From: Halobellus sp. MBLA0158
GTDB taxonomy: Archaea > Halobacteriota > Halobacteria > Halobacteriales > Haloferacaceae
Assembly: GCF_041477585.1 (NCBI RefSeq)
Contig: NZ_JBGNYA010000001.1
Span: 1,612,001-1,676,000, forward strand
Reading direction: 5' to 3'
DNA: 64,000 nucleotides
Below are positions 7,563 through 16,367 of this stretch, piece after piece. Both the position numbers and the translations under genes were made by a program. Positions within the stretch are counted from its first letter, which is position 1. Each line of letters opens with the position of its first letter. The notes below the pieces were generated by a model. That model had not been told where the DNA came from and did no database searches. It saw only the letters and a list, made by a program, of their open reading frames with translations.

Positions 7563-9005
7563 ATGCAGATTCACTGGCACCGCCGAGACCTCCGGGCGGC
7601 GGACAACCGGGCGCTTTCGGCCGCCGCCGACGCGGTCGAGTCTGACGCAGTCGGGGCCGACGCGACCGACGGTGAGTCGGGGGGCGTCGTCCCGGTCTTC
7701 GTCTTCGACGACGCGGTCCTCGACCACGCCGGCGCGCCGCGCGTCCGCTATCTGCTCGACGCGCTCGCCGAACTGCGGGCGTGGTACCGCGAGCGCGGCT
7801 CGGACCTCGTCGTCGTCCGCGGGGATCCGGCGTCGGTCATCCCGGACCTCGCCGAGGAGTACGACGCCGACCGGGTCGTCTGGAACAGGGACTACTCGGG
7901 GCTCGCCCGCGAGCGCGACGCCCGCGTGCGACGGGCGCTGAACGACCGCGACGTCGCCCGGGAGTCGTTCCACGACGCCATCTTCCACGAGCCGGGGTCG
8001 ATCACGACGAACGAGGGCGAGCCCTACTCGGTGTTCACCTACTTCTGGAAGAAGTGGCGCGACCGCGAGAAGCCCGAGCCCCTCGACGCGCCCGCCCCCG
8101 ACGCCCTCGTCGACATCGACGGCGACGAACTGCCGACGATTCAGGAACTCGGCTTCGACGAGCCGGAGGCCGACGTCCAGTCCGCCGGCACCGACGCGGC
8201 GCGCGAGCGGCTCCGGGCGTTCTGCGAGGACGGCATCTTCCGGTACGAGGACGACCGGGACTACCCGACTCGCAACGCGGTCTCGCGGCTCTCGACGGAC
8301 CTGAAGTTCGGAACGATCGGGATTCGCGAGGTGTACGAGGCGACCGCGACCGCCCACGAGCGAGCCGACGGCGACGAGGTCGACTCCGTCGAGGAGTACC
8401 AGTCCCAGCTCGCCTGGCGGGAGTTCTACGCGCACGTCCTCTTTTACAACCCCGAGGTGGTCACCGAGAACTTCCGGACGTACGAACGCGAGATCGAGTG
8501 GCGGAACGACCCCGAGGAGCTGCGGGCGTGGAAGGACGGCGAGACGGGCTATCCGATCGTCGACGCCGGGATGCGCCAACTCAAGCGGGAGGCGTATATG
8601 CACAATCGCGTGCGGATGATCGTCGCCTCGTTCCTCACGAAGGACCTCCAGATCGACTGGCGCGAGGGCTACGACCACTTCCGGATCCACCTCGCGGACC
8701 ACGACACCGCCAACGACAACGGCGGCTGGCAGTGGGCCGCCTCCACCGGGACCGACGCCCAGCCGTACTTCCGGATCTTCAATCCGATGACGCAGGGCGA
8801 ACGCTACGACCCCGACGCCGAGTACATCACCGAGTACGTGCCGGAGCTCCGCGGCGTCGAGCCAGACCTGATCCACGAGTGGCACGAGCTCTCACCGACT
8901 CAGCGGGCGAACGCCGCCCCCGAGTACCCCGAGCCGATCGTCGATCACAGCGAGCGCCGCGAGTCGGCGCTGGCGATGTTCGAGGCCGCACGCGGCGACG
9001 AGTGA
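7563..9005 (+). CDS. phr2: Deoxyribodipyrimidine photolyase, class I
   Basis: A 480-residue class I DNA photolyase that uses FADH- and blue light to split cyclobutane pyrimidine dimers. The N-terminal alpha/beta antenna domain starts HWHRRDLRAADNRAL. The FAD and DNA-binding helical domain carries ETGYPIVDAGMRQL, MHNRVRMIVASFLTKDLQIDW and the C-terminal DTANDNGGWQWAASTGTDA and PYFRIFNP motifs, all typical of class I photolyases. The conserved Trp residues for electron transfer are visible in DLQIDW and NGGWQW. The length is normal. It follows a palindromic repeat after mptE and is probably transcribed alone. Confidence 0.95.
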   Translation: MQIHWHRRDLRAADNRALSAAADAVESDAVGADATDGESGGVVPVFVFDDAVLDHAGAPRVRYLLDALAELRAWYRERGSDLVVVRGDPASVIPDLAEEYDADRVVWNRDYSGLARERDARVRRALNDRDVARESFHDAIFHEPGSITTNEGEPYSVFTYFWKKWRDREKPEPLDAPAPDALVDIDGDELPTIQELGFDEPEADVQSAGTDAARERLRAFCEDGIFRYEDDRDYPTRNAVSRLSTDLKFGTIGIREVYEATATAHERADGDEVDSVEEYQSQLAWREFYAHVLFYNPEVVTENFRTYEREIEWRNDPEELRAWKDGETGYPIVDAGMRQLKREAYMHNRVRMIVASFLTKDLQIDWREGYDHFRIHLADHDTANDNGGWQWAASTGTDAQPYFRIFNPMTQGERYDPDAEYITEYVPELRGVEPDLIHEWHELSPTQRANAAPEYPEPIVDHSERRESALAMFEAARGDE

Positions 9006-9397
9006 GCCCGCCGCTGCTCCTACGGCCGAGAGGGTTCTCCGATATCGCTGCGATCGGAATCCGGCGCGTCCGCGCGTCTGTCGGCACCGCTCGTGGCCTG
9101 AGTCTCCGTTCCAATTCTGAGACGCTTCGCCGTGCGATCGCTAAGCAGTATTAGTTACCCTTGAGATGGTATCGGTGTGACACTCTGTGTCGTAGCCGCG
9201 TCTGACCGAATCCATCGATGCCGCTCCGAATCGGCGCGGCGGCTCTCGACGGCCGATCCGTGACGCCGATCGGTCGTGAGCGTCCGGCGCACACCGGCGA
9301 CGACCCGGGGTAACTGAAATCAGTGACATACTTGTTACCACACCTCCCTGAATGTTTAACAGCGTCCCGAACGTGTGATGGAACGGAGGCTTACACT
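9006..9397. other. Intergenic region between phr2 and sod
   Basis: I see no convincing gene in these 392 bases; short frames are unlike proteins in composition. It contains the sod promoter end: a 12-base palindrome at 9313-9324, a TATA-like ATGTTTAAC around 9352-9360 and a Shine-Dalgarno GGAGG at 9385-9389. Confidence 0.5.
9313..9324. promoter_or_regulatory. Palindrome upstream of sod, possible operator
   Basis: ACTGA-AA-TCAGT is a perfect inverted repeat about 75 bases before the sod ATG and about 30 bases before the TATA-like element, a plausible place for a regulator. No regulator can be named. Confidence 0.35.
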
Positions 9398-9997
9398 ATG
9401 AGCTACGAACTCGATCCCCTTCCGTACGACTACGACGCGCTGGAACCGCACATCTCCGAGCAGGTGCTGACGTGGCATCACGACACGCACCACCAGGGCT
9501 ACGTGAACGGCTGGAACAGCGCCGAAGAGACGCTCGAAGAGAACCGCGAGGCGGGCGACTTCTCCTCATCTGCGGGTGCGATCCGAAACGTGACCCACAA
9601 CGGGTCGGGTCACATCCTGCACGACCTCTTCTGGAACTCGATGTCGCCTGAAGGCGGCGACGAGCCCTCGGGCGACCTCGCCGATCGCATCGAAGAGGAC
9701 TTCGGCTCCTACGAAGCCTGGAAGGGCGAGTTCGAGGCCGCCGCGTCCAACGCGGGCGGCTGGGCGCTGTTGGTCTACGATTCGTTCTCGAACCAACTGC
9801 GCAACGTCGTCGTCGACAAGCACGACCAGGGCGCACTCTGGGGCTCCCACCCGATCCTCGCACTCGACGTCTGGGAGCACTCCTACTACCACGATTACGG
9901 CCCGGCCCGCGGCGACTTCATCGACAACTTCTTCGAGGTCGTCGACTGGGACGAACCCACCGCCCGCTACGAACAGGCCGTCGAACTCTTCGAGTAA
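9398..9997 (+). CDS. sod: Superoxide dismutase (Fe/Mn family)
   Basis: A 199-residue Fe/Mn superoxide dismutase; haloarchaeal enzymes are usually Mn-type. It dismutates superoxide to oxygen and hydrogen peroxide in the cytoplasm. The metal ligands are visible: His in VLTWHHDTHHQGY, His in GSGHILHDLFW, and Asp and His in ALDVWEHSYYHDYG. The start MSYELDPLPYDYDALEP is canonical; an in-frame extension upstream is not. A GGAGG Shine-Dalgarno lies 8 bases before the ATG, so this transcript is leadered, unlike many haloarchaeal genes. A T5 tract lies 25 bases after the stop. Confidence 0.97.
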   Translation: MSYELDPLPYDYDALEPHISEQVLTWHHDTHHQGYVNGWNSAEETLEENREAGDFSSSAGAIRNVTHNGSGHILHDLFWNSMSPEGGDEPSGDLADRIEEDFGSYEAWKGEFEAAASNAGGWALLVYDSFSNQLRNVVVDKHDQGALWGSHPILALDVWEHSYYHDYGPARGDFIDNFFEVVDWDEPTARYEQAVELFE

Positions 9998-10021
9998 GCG
10001 ACGACTCGTACACCCCGACCA

Positions 10022-10026
10022 TTTTT
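10022..10026 (+). terminator. T-tract terminator after sod
   Basis: A TTTTT run 25 bases after the sod stop and before the next promoter matches the short T-rich terminators of haloarchaea. Confidence 0.4.
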
Positions 10027-10115
10027 CGCGACGCCGCCGGGTAGCCGCGGCAATAGCTGAAATCCGTTTCTGAGTCTGGCGTAGTCTTATAACGGATCGC
10101 GAGGGATACACCCGT

Positions 10116-10901
10116 ATGGCCCTCCGACTCGGTCAAGCGTTCGGTAACGGTATCAGACGGGTACTCACCCGAAGCGGCGGCGTGCTGTTCGTCGCGCTGC
10201 TCGCCATCCAGTTCCTGATTCAGGCGACGGCCAACACGCTCGTTCTCGGGTTCCTGCCCGAGGGGGCGCCGGCCGAGGCGACGCAGATGCTCGGGCTGAC
10301 GCTGCCCGTCTCCGGCACGGTCGCGGCCGTGCTCTTCCTGCTCGTGATGGTCCTCAGTTCGGCGTACTTCGTGGCGATGGCACGGGGACTCGCACGCCCG
10401 ATGCGCGAACTGGGGTCCTTCCCGTCGTCGCTCTACACCCGTCGGGTCGGCAGAGCCACCCTCTCGCTCATCGGCGGCGGCATCCTGGTCGGCATCGCCG
10501 TCTCGATCGGGCTGGCGTTCCTGATCCTCCCGGGCATCTACCTGGGCGCGTGCTTCCTCTTTTTCGCCTTCGAGGTGAGCATCGAGGACGAGCGCGCCAT
10601 CGCAGCGATCAAGCGGAGCTGGACTCACTCGAAGGGGAACCGCCTGAAGCTGGCGGTCATCGTCCTCCTCGGCGGAGTCATCGGTGCGGTCGTCGGCGCG
10701 GTCGGCTCGGTGATCGACCTCGTCGGCTCGCCGGTCGCGAGCGAGGTCATCGTGAACGTCCTCAGCACCGTGCTCTTCATCGCCCTCTACGGGATTATGG
10801 CCGACGCGTACGTGCAGGTACTCGACGGCGACGGGGGCGGCCTCGGCGGCACCGGCACCGCGAACCCCGTCGACGGCGGCGTCGCGACCGACCGGCCCTG
10901 A
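10116..10901 (+). CDS. Haloarchaeal polytopic membrane protein (GlpQ membrane-domain/DUF7847-like)
   Basis: A 261-residue integral membrane protein with about five to six hydrophobic segments (near residues 22-45, 60-90, 115-150, 175-200 and 210-230). The pattern ILPGIYLGACFLFFAFEVSIED followed by AIKRSWTHSKGNRLKL resembles the membrane domain found in glycerophosphodiesterase-like and DUF975-type proteins. A short Gly/Asp tail is cytoplasmic or exposed. I cannot assign a function. A TATA-like TCTTATAAC lies about 30 bases before the ATG. Confidence 0.7.
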   Translation: MALRLGQAFGNGIRRVLTRSGGVLFVALLAIQFLIQATANTLVLGFLPEGAPAEATQMLGLTLPVSGTVAAVLFLLVMVLSSAYFVAMARGLARPMRELGSFPSSLYTRRVGRATLSLIGGGILVGIAVSIGLAFLILPGIYLGACFLFFAFEVSIEDERAIAAIKRSWTHSKGNRLKLAVIVLLGGVIGAVVGAVGSVIDLVGSPVASEVIVNVLSTVLFIALYGIMADAYVQVLDGDGGGLGGTGTANPVDGGVATDRP

Positions 10902-10920
10902 CGGCTGGAGCGCGTTCTTC

Positions 10921-10950
10921 CGATTCAGATTCCGATTTCGATTTCGATCC
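10921..10950. repeat. Degenerate CGATTY microrepeat
   Basis: Six-base units CGATTC, AGATTC, CGATTT, CGATTT and CGATCC follow one another between two co-oriented genes. This is simple-sequence, AT-richer than its surroundings. Confidence 0.5.
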
Positions 10951-11022
10951 CCATCCGACACGTCGTTCGATCCAGCACCTCGATCCGAAACGCTCAGCCT
11001 CCCGGCCCGCCACACCTCGGAC

Positions 11023-11520
11023 GTGACCGACACAGCCGACGACGGACGCGGGGGCGGGGCAGCGGACGACGGACGGACCGGCGTGTTCGTCGCAGAGACC
11101 GACGCCGAGCGGCGTGACGCCTTCGCCGTCCGGCGAGCGGTGTTCGTCGACGAGCAGGGCGTCGATGAGGCGATCGAGTACGACGACCACGACGAGCCCG
11201 GCGCCGACGCGACCCACTTCGTCGCGTACGACGACGGCGCGGCCGTCGGGGCGGCCCGGCTCCGCGCGGCGGACGAAACGACCGCGAAGGCCGAACGGGT
11301 CGCCGTCGCGGCCGACAGGCGCGGCGAGGGCTGGGGTCGAGACATAATGCGGACCGTCGAGGGGACCGCGCGCACGGAAGGGTTCGACCGACTCGCGCTC
11401 CACGCCCAGACGCGCGTCCGCGAGTTCTACGAGCGGCTCGGATACGACGCCCACGGCGAGGAGTTCGAGGAGGCTGGGATTCCGCACATCGAGATGTCGA
11501 TCGGCCTCGACGACGCGTAG
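11023..11520 (+). CDS. GNAT-family N-acetyltransferase (ElaA-like)
   Basis: A 165-residue GNAT acyltransferase. After an acidic N-terminal tail the core starts VFVAETDAERRDAFAVRRAVFVDEQGVDE, typical of ElaA/PhnO-like acetyltransferases. The acetyl-CoA loop is seen as VAVAADRRGEGWGRDIM near 90-106, where the glycine-rich R-x-x-G-x-G pattern is present. The C-terminus has YERLGYDAHGEEFEEAGIPHIEM, the usual final strands. Start is GTG at 11023. The substrate is unknown. Confidence 0.85.
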   Translation: MTDTADDGRGGGAADDGRTGVFVAETDAERRDAFAVRRAVFVDEQGVDEAIEYDDHDEPGADATHFVAYDDGAAVGAARLRAADETTAKAERVAVAADRRGEGWGRDIMRTVEGTARTEGFDRLALHAQTRVREFYERLGYDAHGEEFEEAGIPHIEMSIGLDDA

Positions 11521-11670
11521 AGCTCTTTTACCGCTCTCGACGCGTCGTCCCGTCGCGAGCGTTTATATACGAATCCGCAGCCAGTGTCCTCGTGCTCTGA
11601 ACGTCGCCCCGCGTCGGGCCGCGGGTGCTCGACACGTCGGCGCGGGACCGCGAGTGTCGACTGTCAGCCC

Positions 11671-13350
11671 CTACTCCAACTGCTTCGAGACGTACGGACC
11701 GTCCTGGTGGTAGCCGAGCTTCTCGCGGTAGTACTGGCGCGCGCCGATCCCGGAGATGATCGCCAGCGAGTCGTAGCCGGCGTCGGCGGCGAGCTCCTCC
11801 GCCCGGCGGACGAGCCGGCGGCCGTAGCCCCGGTGCTGCCACTCGCCTTGGCCGCTGCCGATGCCGGCCTCGCTCCCGTAGACGTGGAGTTCGCGGACGA
11901 CGGCCGCGTCCGCCAGTTCCCGTCGGACCGGGTCGTTCGGGAAGCGGAGCCGACAGAACCCCACGAGGAGGTCCTCGACGGGGTCTTCGAACGCCAGGAA
12001 GTGCTCCGTCCCGCCGGCGACCTCGTAGGTTTTCACACCGAGTTCCACCCGCTCGGGGTCGGGGTCAGCGTCGTTCATCCCGGCCTCGCGGGCGCGGATG
12101 TCGCGGATCTCGATGCCCTTCTCCTCGGCGCGCTGTTCGGCCAGCTGCCGGAGGTTCGACTTCCAGACGCCGGCGTCGATGAAGTCCGCGGGGATGTCGC
12201 GCTGGACGCGCTGGAGGCGGGTGTACTCGGGGATCATCCCCATCACCTCGCTGATGATCTCCGCGGCCTCCTCGTTGCCGAGCGGCTCGAACTCGTCGCG
12301 GCGCCACTGGTCGTAGACGCGCGTCCCGCGGACGACGAGCGTCGGGTAGATCTTCAGGTAGTCGGGCCGGTACTCCTCGCGCTCGAACAGCTGCCGGAAG
12401 TCCTCGAGGATCATCTCCTTCGTCATCCCCGGCTGGCCCGGCATCATATGGAAGCCGACCTTGAAGCCCGAATCGCGGAGCCGGCGGTTGGCGTCGATCG
12501 ATGCCTGGACGCCGTGGCCGCGGTGCATCTCCCTGTTGATGCGCTCGTAGGTCGTCTGGACGCCGACCTCGACCTTCGTCGCGCCGAGGTCGAGCATCCG
12601 GTCGATCTGTTCGGGGTCGCACCAGTCGGGCTTGGTCTCGAAGGTCGTCCCGATGTTCCGGATGTCGGCAGTCTCGTTCTCGGCGATGACGTCTTCGAGG
12701 TAGCGGAACTCGACGTCCTCGGGGTCGGGCTTGAACGACTGCTCTTCGGCCGGCTCCGGTTCGGCGTCCAGATCGTAGTCGTTCAGCGCCTCCAGCGCGC
12801 GCTTGACGAACCACTCCTGATAGTCGTGACTGCGGGCGGTCATCGTCCCGCCCATCAGGATCAGTTCGACCTTGTCAACCGGGTGGCCGATGTGTCGGAG
12901 CTGTTCGAGCCGCAGCGTCACCTGTCCGTACGGGTCGTAGTCGTTCTGCTCGCCGCGGGCGGCCGCGGGCTCGTGACCCGTGTACGACTGCGAGGAGTCG
13001 AACTCCGAGGCCGGCCCGCCGGGGCAGTAGAGGCACTTCCCGTGCGGGCACATATGCGGCGAGGTCATAATCGCCACCGGCGAGACGCCCGAGGCGGTCC
13101 GGACGGGCTTTCGGCGGACGACTTCTTTCACCTCCTCGCGTCGGCCCTCGGGGGCGTGCTGGAGGATCTCGACGTTCTTGGGGACCTTCGGCGAGGAGTG
13201 TTCCGAGCAGGCGTCGAGCTTCGCCGACTCCAGGCTCTCGCGGTCGACCTCGCCGTCGAGGATGCGCTCGACGAGGTCCTCGCAGGTCCGCCGGAAGGCG
13301 TCGCTCTCGGTCGGGTCGGACTCGCCGTCGCTCTCGGCGTCCGTACTCAC
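11671..13350 (-). CDS. elp3: Elp3: tRNA U34 carboxymethyl synthase, radical SAM/GNAT
   Basis: A 559-residue archaeal Elp3. It uses radical SAM chemistry and acetyl-CoA to build the carboxymethyl group on wobble uridine 34 of tRNA. The radical SAM cysteines are C101, C106 and C109 in CPHGKCLYC. The barrel continues with LILMGGTMTARSHDYQEWFV and KVEVGVQTTYERINREMHRGH. The C-terminal GNAT domain contains HRGYGRRLVRRAEELA and ISGIGARQYYREKLGYHQDGPYVSK. I chose the GTG at 13350, because longer versions run into the neighbouring gene and have no family similarity. Confidence 0.93.
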   Translation of the reverse strand: MSTDAESDGESDPTESDAFRRTCEDLVERILDGEVDRESLESAKLDACSEHSSPKVPKNVEILQHAPEGRREEVKEVVRRKPVRTASGVSPVAIMTSPHMCPHGKCLYCPGGPASEFDSSQSYTGHEPAAARGEQNDYDPYGQVTLRLEQLRHIGHPVDKVELILMGGTMTARSHDYQEWFVKRALEALNDYDLDAEPEPAEEQSFKPDPEDVEFRYLEDVIAENETADIRNIGTTFETKPDWCDPEQIDRMLDLGATKVEVGVQTTYERINREMHRGHGVQASIDANRRLRDSGFKVGFHMMPGQPGMTKEMILEDFRQLFEREEYRPDYLKIYPTLVVRGTRVYDQWRRDEFEPLGNEEAAEIISEVMGMIPEYTRLQRVQRDIPADFIDAGVWKSNLRQLAEQRAEEKGIEIRDIRAREAGMNDADPDPERVELGVKTYEVAGGTEHFLAFEDPVEDLLVGFCRLRFPNDPVRRELADAAVVRELHVYGSEAGIGSGQGEWQHRGYGRRLVRRAEELAADAGYDSLAIISGIGARQYYREKLGYHQDGPYVSKQLE

Positions 13351-13474
13351 GCGCGGATCACCGCCGAGCGTCCCAGCGACCGTCTCATTACGCTGTTCTC
13401 GTCCGGTTTCGGGGTTAAGCGTGTCGCTCCCGGTCGTCGGGAGCGCGAAAACGAAACGCCGCCGCGGAGTCGGC

Positions 13475-15658
13475 TTACTGCTGGTCGACGACGGCGTCGA
13501 CGACGGCGTCGACGACGTCCTCGCGGGCGCCCGAGAGGAACTCGATGCGGTTCTGTCGGACGCCGACGGCCGTGACGCCGCCCTCGGGGACGGCCTCACT
13601 CGCCGACCGCGCGGCCGTCCGGACGTTGACGTCGCCGTCGACGCGGACGAACAGCTCGTCGGTCGAGTAGACGACCGTCACCGCGTGGCCGTTCCGGCGG
13701 TGAAGCGCCGAGGCGAGCAGCGACGTCGGCGGGAAGTCGAACCGGTGGCTGTAGGAGTCCGCGTCGAGGACGCCGACGTCGACCCCCTCGACCGAGCGGG
13801 ATTCGAGGTTCGCCTGCGCGGTCGCGACCTCGTCGTCGAGCTTGCTCCGGAACTGCTCGGAGACGTGACCCGCGAGCCCGCCGTCGTCCTCGAACAGGAG
13901 GTCGGTGATGAGCTCGCGCTTGTCCTGGTAGGACTGGTAGTACGCCTCCAGCGCGATGGCCTCCCGGAGCTCACGCGTCCGGTCGGCGTCGTAGCCGGCC
14001 TCCGCGGCGAGGTCGACGTACGCCCCGGGCGCGTCGTCCCAGTAGCTCACCGCCGGGAGGTGTGCGAGATCGCCGGTAATGTCGTCGTTGACGGCCGACG
14101 CGAGGTTCGCGCCGAGCGCGCCGGTCGAGAGGTCCGAGGCGTCCGTCTCGGTGAGGCTCGGCGAGACCAGGACGCTCGCCTCGTCGACGACTTCCGTGTC
14201 GACCTCGTCGGCGTCGACCACGACGCGCGAGGCGCCGTAGACGCCGAGCAGGCCGAGGCCGTCGAGCGAGTCGGTCGTGCCGCCGACGCCGACGAGGACC
14301 ACGAGCGGGAGCTTCTCGTCGTGGCGCTCGCTGTCCTGGAGCATCTGGGTCACGTCGTTCGTCGCGGCGTCCATCCCGTAGACGGGGTCGTCGAGCGGGC
14401 GGCGCGTGAAGAAGTGGTACTCGGCGTCGGCGCGGGCGTGCTCGTCGCGGATCAGCGGGAGGACGGCGCGCTCGACGGCCGCGCCGGCGACGTATCCATC
14501 CGCGGTGGCGGCGTGGCGGACCACGATCGGCCGCGACTGGAGGACCGCCGTTCGGATAGCCTCCGCGGCGTCGGCCAGCTGGTCGGTGACGGCCGCGACG
14601 GCGTCGTGGTCGGCCAGCGGCTCGACGGAGTCGGGACGGGCGCGCTCGGCGAGCGCGTCGACGAGGCGCTGTTCGACCGCCTCGGCGTCCTCGTCCGTGA
14701 GCTCGGTGAGTTCTTCGGTCTCGACCTGCAGTTCGCCGCGGCGGAGCTCGACCTCGCCGTCGAGGCGGACGACGTCGCCCTCCCCGATCTCGGGGTAGGC
14801 GCGGACGCCGGCCTCGACGAACGCGGCGCAGTCGACCACGGCGGTCTCGTCGCGGACCTCGAAGATCGTCGGGCCGCCGGTCTGGCGCGCGCCGACGATC
14901 TCGCCCTCGATCCGGACGCGGTCGCCGACCCGGTCGCCGAGGGAGTCGATCGCGACGCGCTCCGGCGGCTCCTCGGCCGCGTCCGCTTCGGCGTCGGATT
15001 CCTGGGCGCTTTCGGTCTCGCTGGCCTCTTCGGCCTTGGCCGCCGTCGACGCTGCGGCGCCGGCCGCCGCGACCTCCGCGGCGTCCGCGGCGTCGTCCGC
15101 CGTCGTCTCCGCGGGCTCTTCGGACGATTCGGAACCGGAGTCGGCCTCGGCGTCGGGCTCGGAGTCAGTGTCGGCCTCGGACGCCTCCGCCGCCGCCCCG
15201 CCGCCGACGCCGCTTTCGGTCTCGGCGGACTCGGTGCCGTTCGTGGCGCGGGACTTCGTCGAGACGCCCTTCGGCGTCTTCTTCACCGGCTCGGGGCCGT
15301 CGTCTTCGGCCTCGATCGGCTCGCCGTCGGCGTCGCCGTCGGGGTCGTGGACGCGGGCCCCGCGGAACTCCGACTCGGACTGGCGGATCGACCAGCCGAG
15401 GTCGATGTTGCCGTTGCTCCTGACGTTCTTCACCTGGACGAACACCGTATCGCCCGACTCCCAGTCGAGGCTCTCGAGCCGCTGGTCGAGTTCGCTCCGG
15501 TGGAGGAGGCCGGTGACGCCCGGCGCGAGGTCGACGAACACGCCGAAGTCGGCGAACCCGTCGACCGTTCCCTTGTAGAACCGCCCCGGCGTGAGCTGCT
15601 CCGGCGAATCGCCTCTGAAATCAAACCAAACGTCCTCGTCGTGCGTAATCCAATCCAT
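13475..15658 (-). CDS. S1-OB-DHH family protein (RecJ/GAN-like) with degenerate catalytic motifs
   Basis: A 727-residue multidomain protein. An S1 RNA-binding domain spans about residues 22-95 (GRFYKGTVDGFADFGVFVDL). An acidic Ala/Glu/Asp/Ser linker covers about 100-235, and an OB-fold about 240-315 (TIFEVRDETAVVDCAAFVEA). A DHH-like domain follows at about 370-600, with a DHHA1-like end. The DHH hallmarks are altered. Motif I reads RHAATADGY (382-389) where active enzymes have HxDADG, and the DHH triad reads VVVDADE at 479-485. It is therefore probably a non-catalytic or changed relative of archaeal RecJ/GAN proteins, perhaps nucleic-acid binding. An in-frame GTG at 15679 is an alternative start. 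Confidence 0.8.
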   Translation of the reverse strand: MDWITHDEDVWFDFRGDSPEQLTPGRFYKGTVDGFADFGVFVDLAPGVTGLLHRSELDQRLESLDWESGDTVFVQVKNVRSNGNIDLGWSIRQSESEFRGARVHDPDGDADGEPIEAEDDGPEPVKKTPKGVSTKSRATNGTESAETESGVGGGAAAEASEADTDSEPDAEADSGSESSEEPAETTADDAADAAEVAAAGAAASTAAKAEEASETESAQESDAEADAAEEPPERVAIDSLGDRVGDRVRIEGEIVGARQTGGPTIFEVRDETAVVDCAAFVEAGVRAYPEIGEGDVVRLDGEVELRRGELQVETEELTELTDEDAEAVEQRLVDALAERARPDSVEPLADHDAVAAVTDQLADAAEAIRTAVLQSRPIVVRHAATADGYVAGAAVERAVLPLIRDEHARADAEYHFFTRRPLDDPVYGMDAATNDVTQMLQDSERHDEKLPLVVLVGVGGTTDSLDGLGLLGVYGASRVVVDADEVDTEVVDEASVLVSPSLTETDASDLSTGALGANLASAVNDDITGDLAHLPAVSYWDDAPGAYVDLAAEAGYDADRTRELREAIALEAYYQSYQDKRELITDLLFEDDGGLAGHVSEQFRSKLDDEVATAQANLESRSVEGVDVGVLDADSYSHRFDFPPTSLLASALHRRNGHAVTVVYSTDELFVRVDGDVNVRTAARSASEAVPEGGVTAVGVRQNRIEFLSGAREDVVDAVVDAVVDQQ

Positions 15659-15754
15659 TGCAAGAGTCAAATGTGCCACGACTAAAACGATTGTCGAATC
15701 CCGCTCGCCCGGGGGAGCCGCGAGATCGGCGGGGGCGCGGGGAGCGTCCGCCGC

Positions 15755-16357
15755 TCAGATCAGCCCGAGCGCCAGGAGGATCGCCTCCCCCGCGTCGATG
15801 CCGCCGAAGACGGTTCCGAAGAGCAACATCGCCGGAATCGCGCCGGCGAGGGTCGCTCGCGCGGCCGACGTCCCGTGGACGACGCGGAGGCCGACGACGA
15901 GCAGCGCGGCCCCGTAGAGCGCACAGCCCGCGCGGACCGCGGGAATCGGCACGCCCGCGACGACGCAGGGCGCGGCCGCGTAGGCGATCACCTGGACGGT
16001 CTCGCTGACGCCCGCCCGGTCCTCGACGACGAGGATCAGGAGGACCGTCTGGAGCGCCGCGGTGAGGTGGAGCGTCGCCGGCGCGACGACGAGCGCGACG
16101 GCGGCGAGCGCGACGAACGCGGAGACGGCCGGCCCGCCCGCGAGGTCGGGGATCCGCGCGGGGACGAACGCGAAGAGGCCGACGGTGTACCCGAGGGCGA
16201 CGACGACCGCGAACACGAGGCCGGGGGCCTGATCGCCGGGCGCGACGCCGTGCGCGAAGAACTGCCGGGGTCGGAGGAGGACTTCGAGCCAGGCGCGGGC
16301 GACGGCGCGCGGACCGCGGTCGCGGCCGCCCTCCGGATCGGCTACCCAGGTGGTCAC
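15755..16357 (-). CDS. Yip1-family membrane protein
   Basis: A 200-residue membrane protein with the Yip1 N-terminal signature WLEVLLRPRQFFAHGVAPGDQAPGLVFA and about five hydrophobic segments (residues ~45-65, 78-100, 100-115, 130-155 and 165-195). Haloarchaeal genomes carry several of these; a second one lies at 19559-20269. No biochemical function is known in archaea. It lies 10 bases downstream of the tdk stop on the same strand, so it is probably co-transcribed with thymidine kinase. Confidence 0.75.
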   Translation of the reverse strand: MTTWVADPEGGRDRGPRAVARAWLEVLLRPRQFFAHGVAPGDQAPGLVFAVVVALGYTVGLFAFVPARIPDLAGGPAVSAFVALAAVALVVAPATLHLTAALQTVLLILVVEDRAGVSETVQVIAYAAAPCVVAGVPIPAVRAGCALYGAALLVVGLRVVHGTSAARATLAGAIPAMLLFGTVFGGIDAGEAILLALGLI

Positions 16358-16367
16358 GTTGCTTCTG

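Noticed and set aside
9153-9315. AGTTACCC/GGGTAACT inverted pair before sod
   Set aside because: Only 8 bases, about 150 bases apart, and explained by chance at this length.
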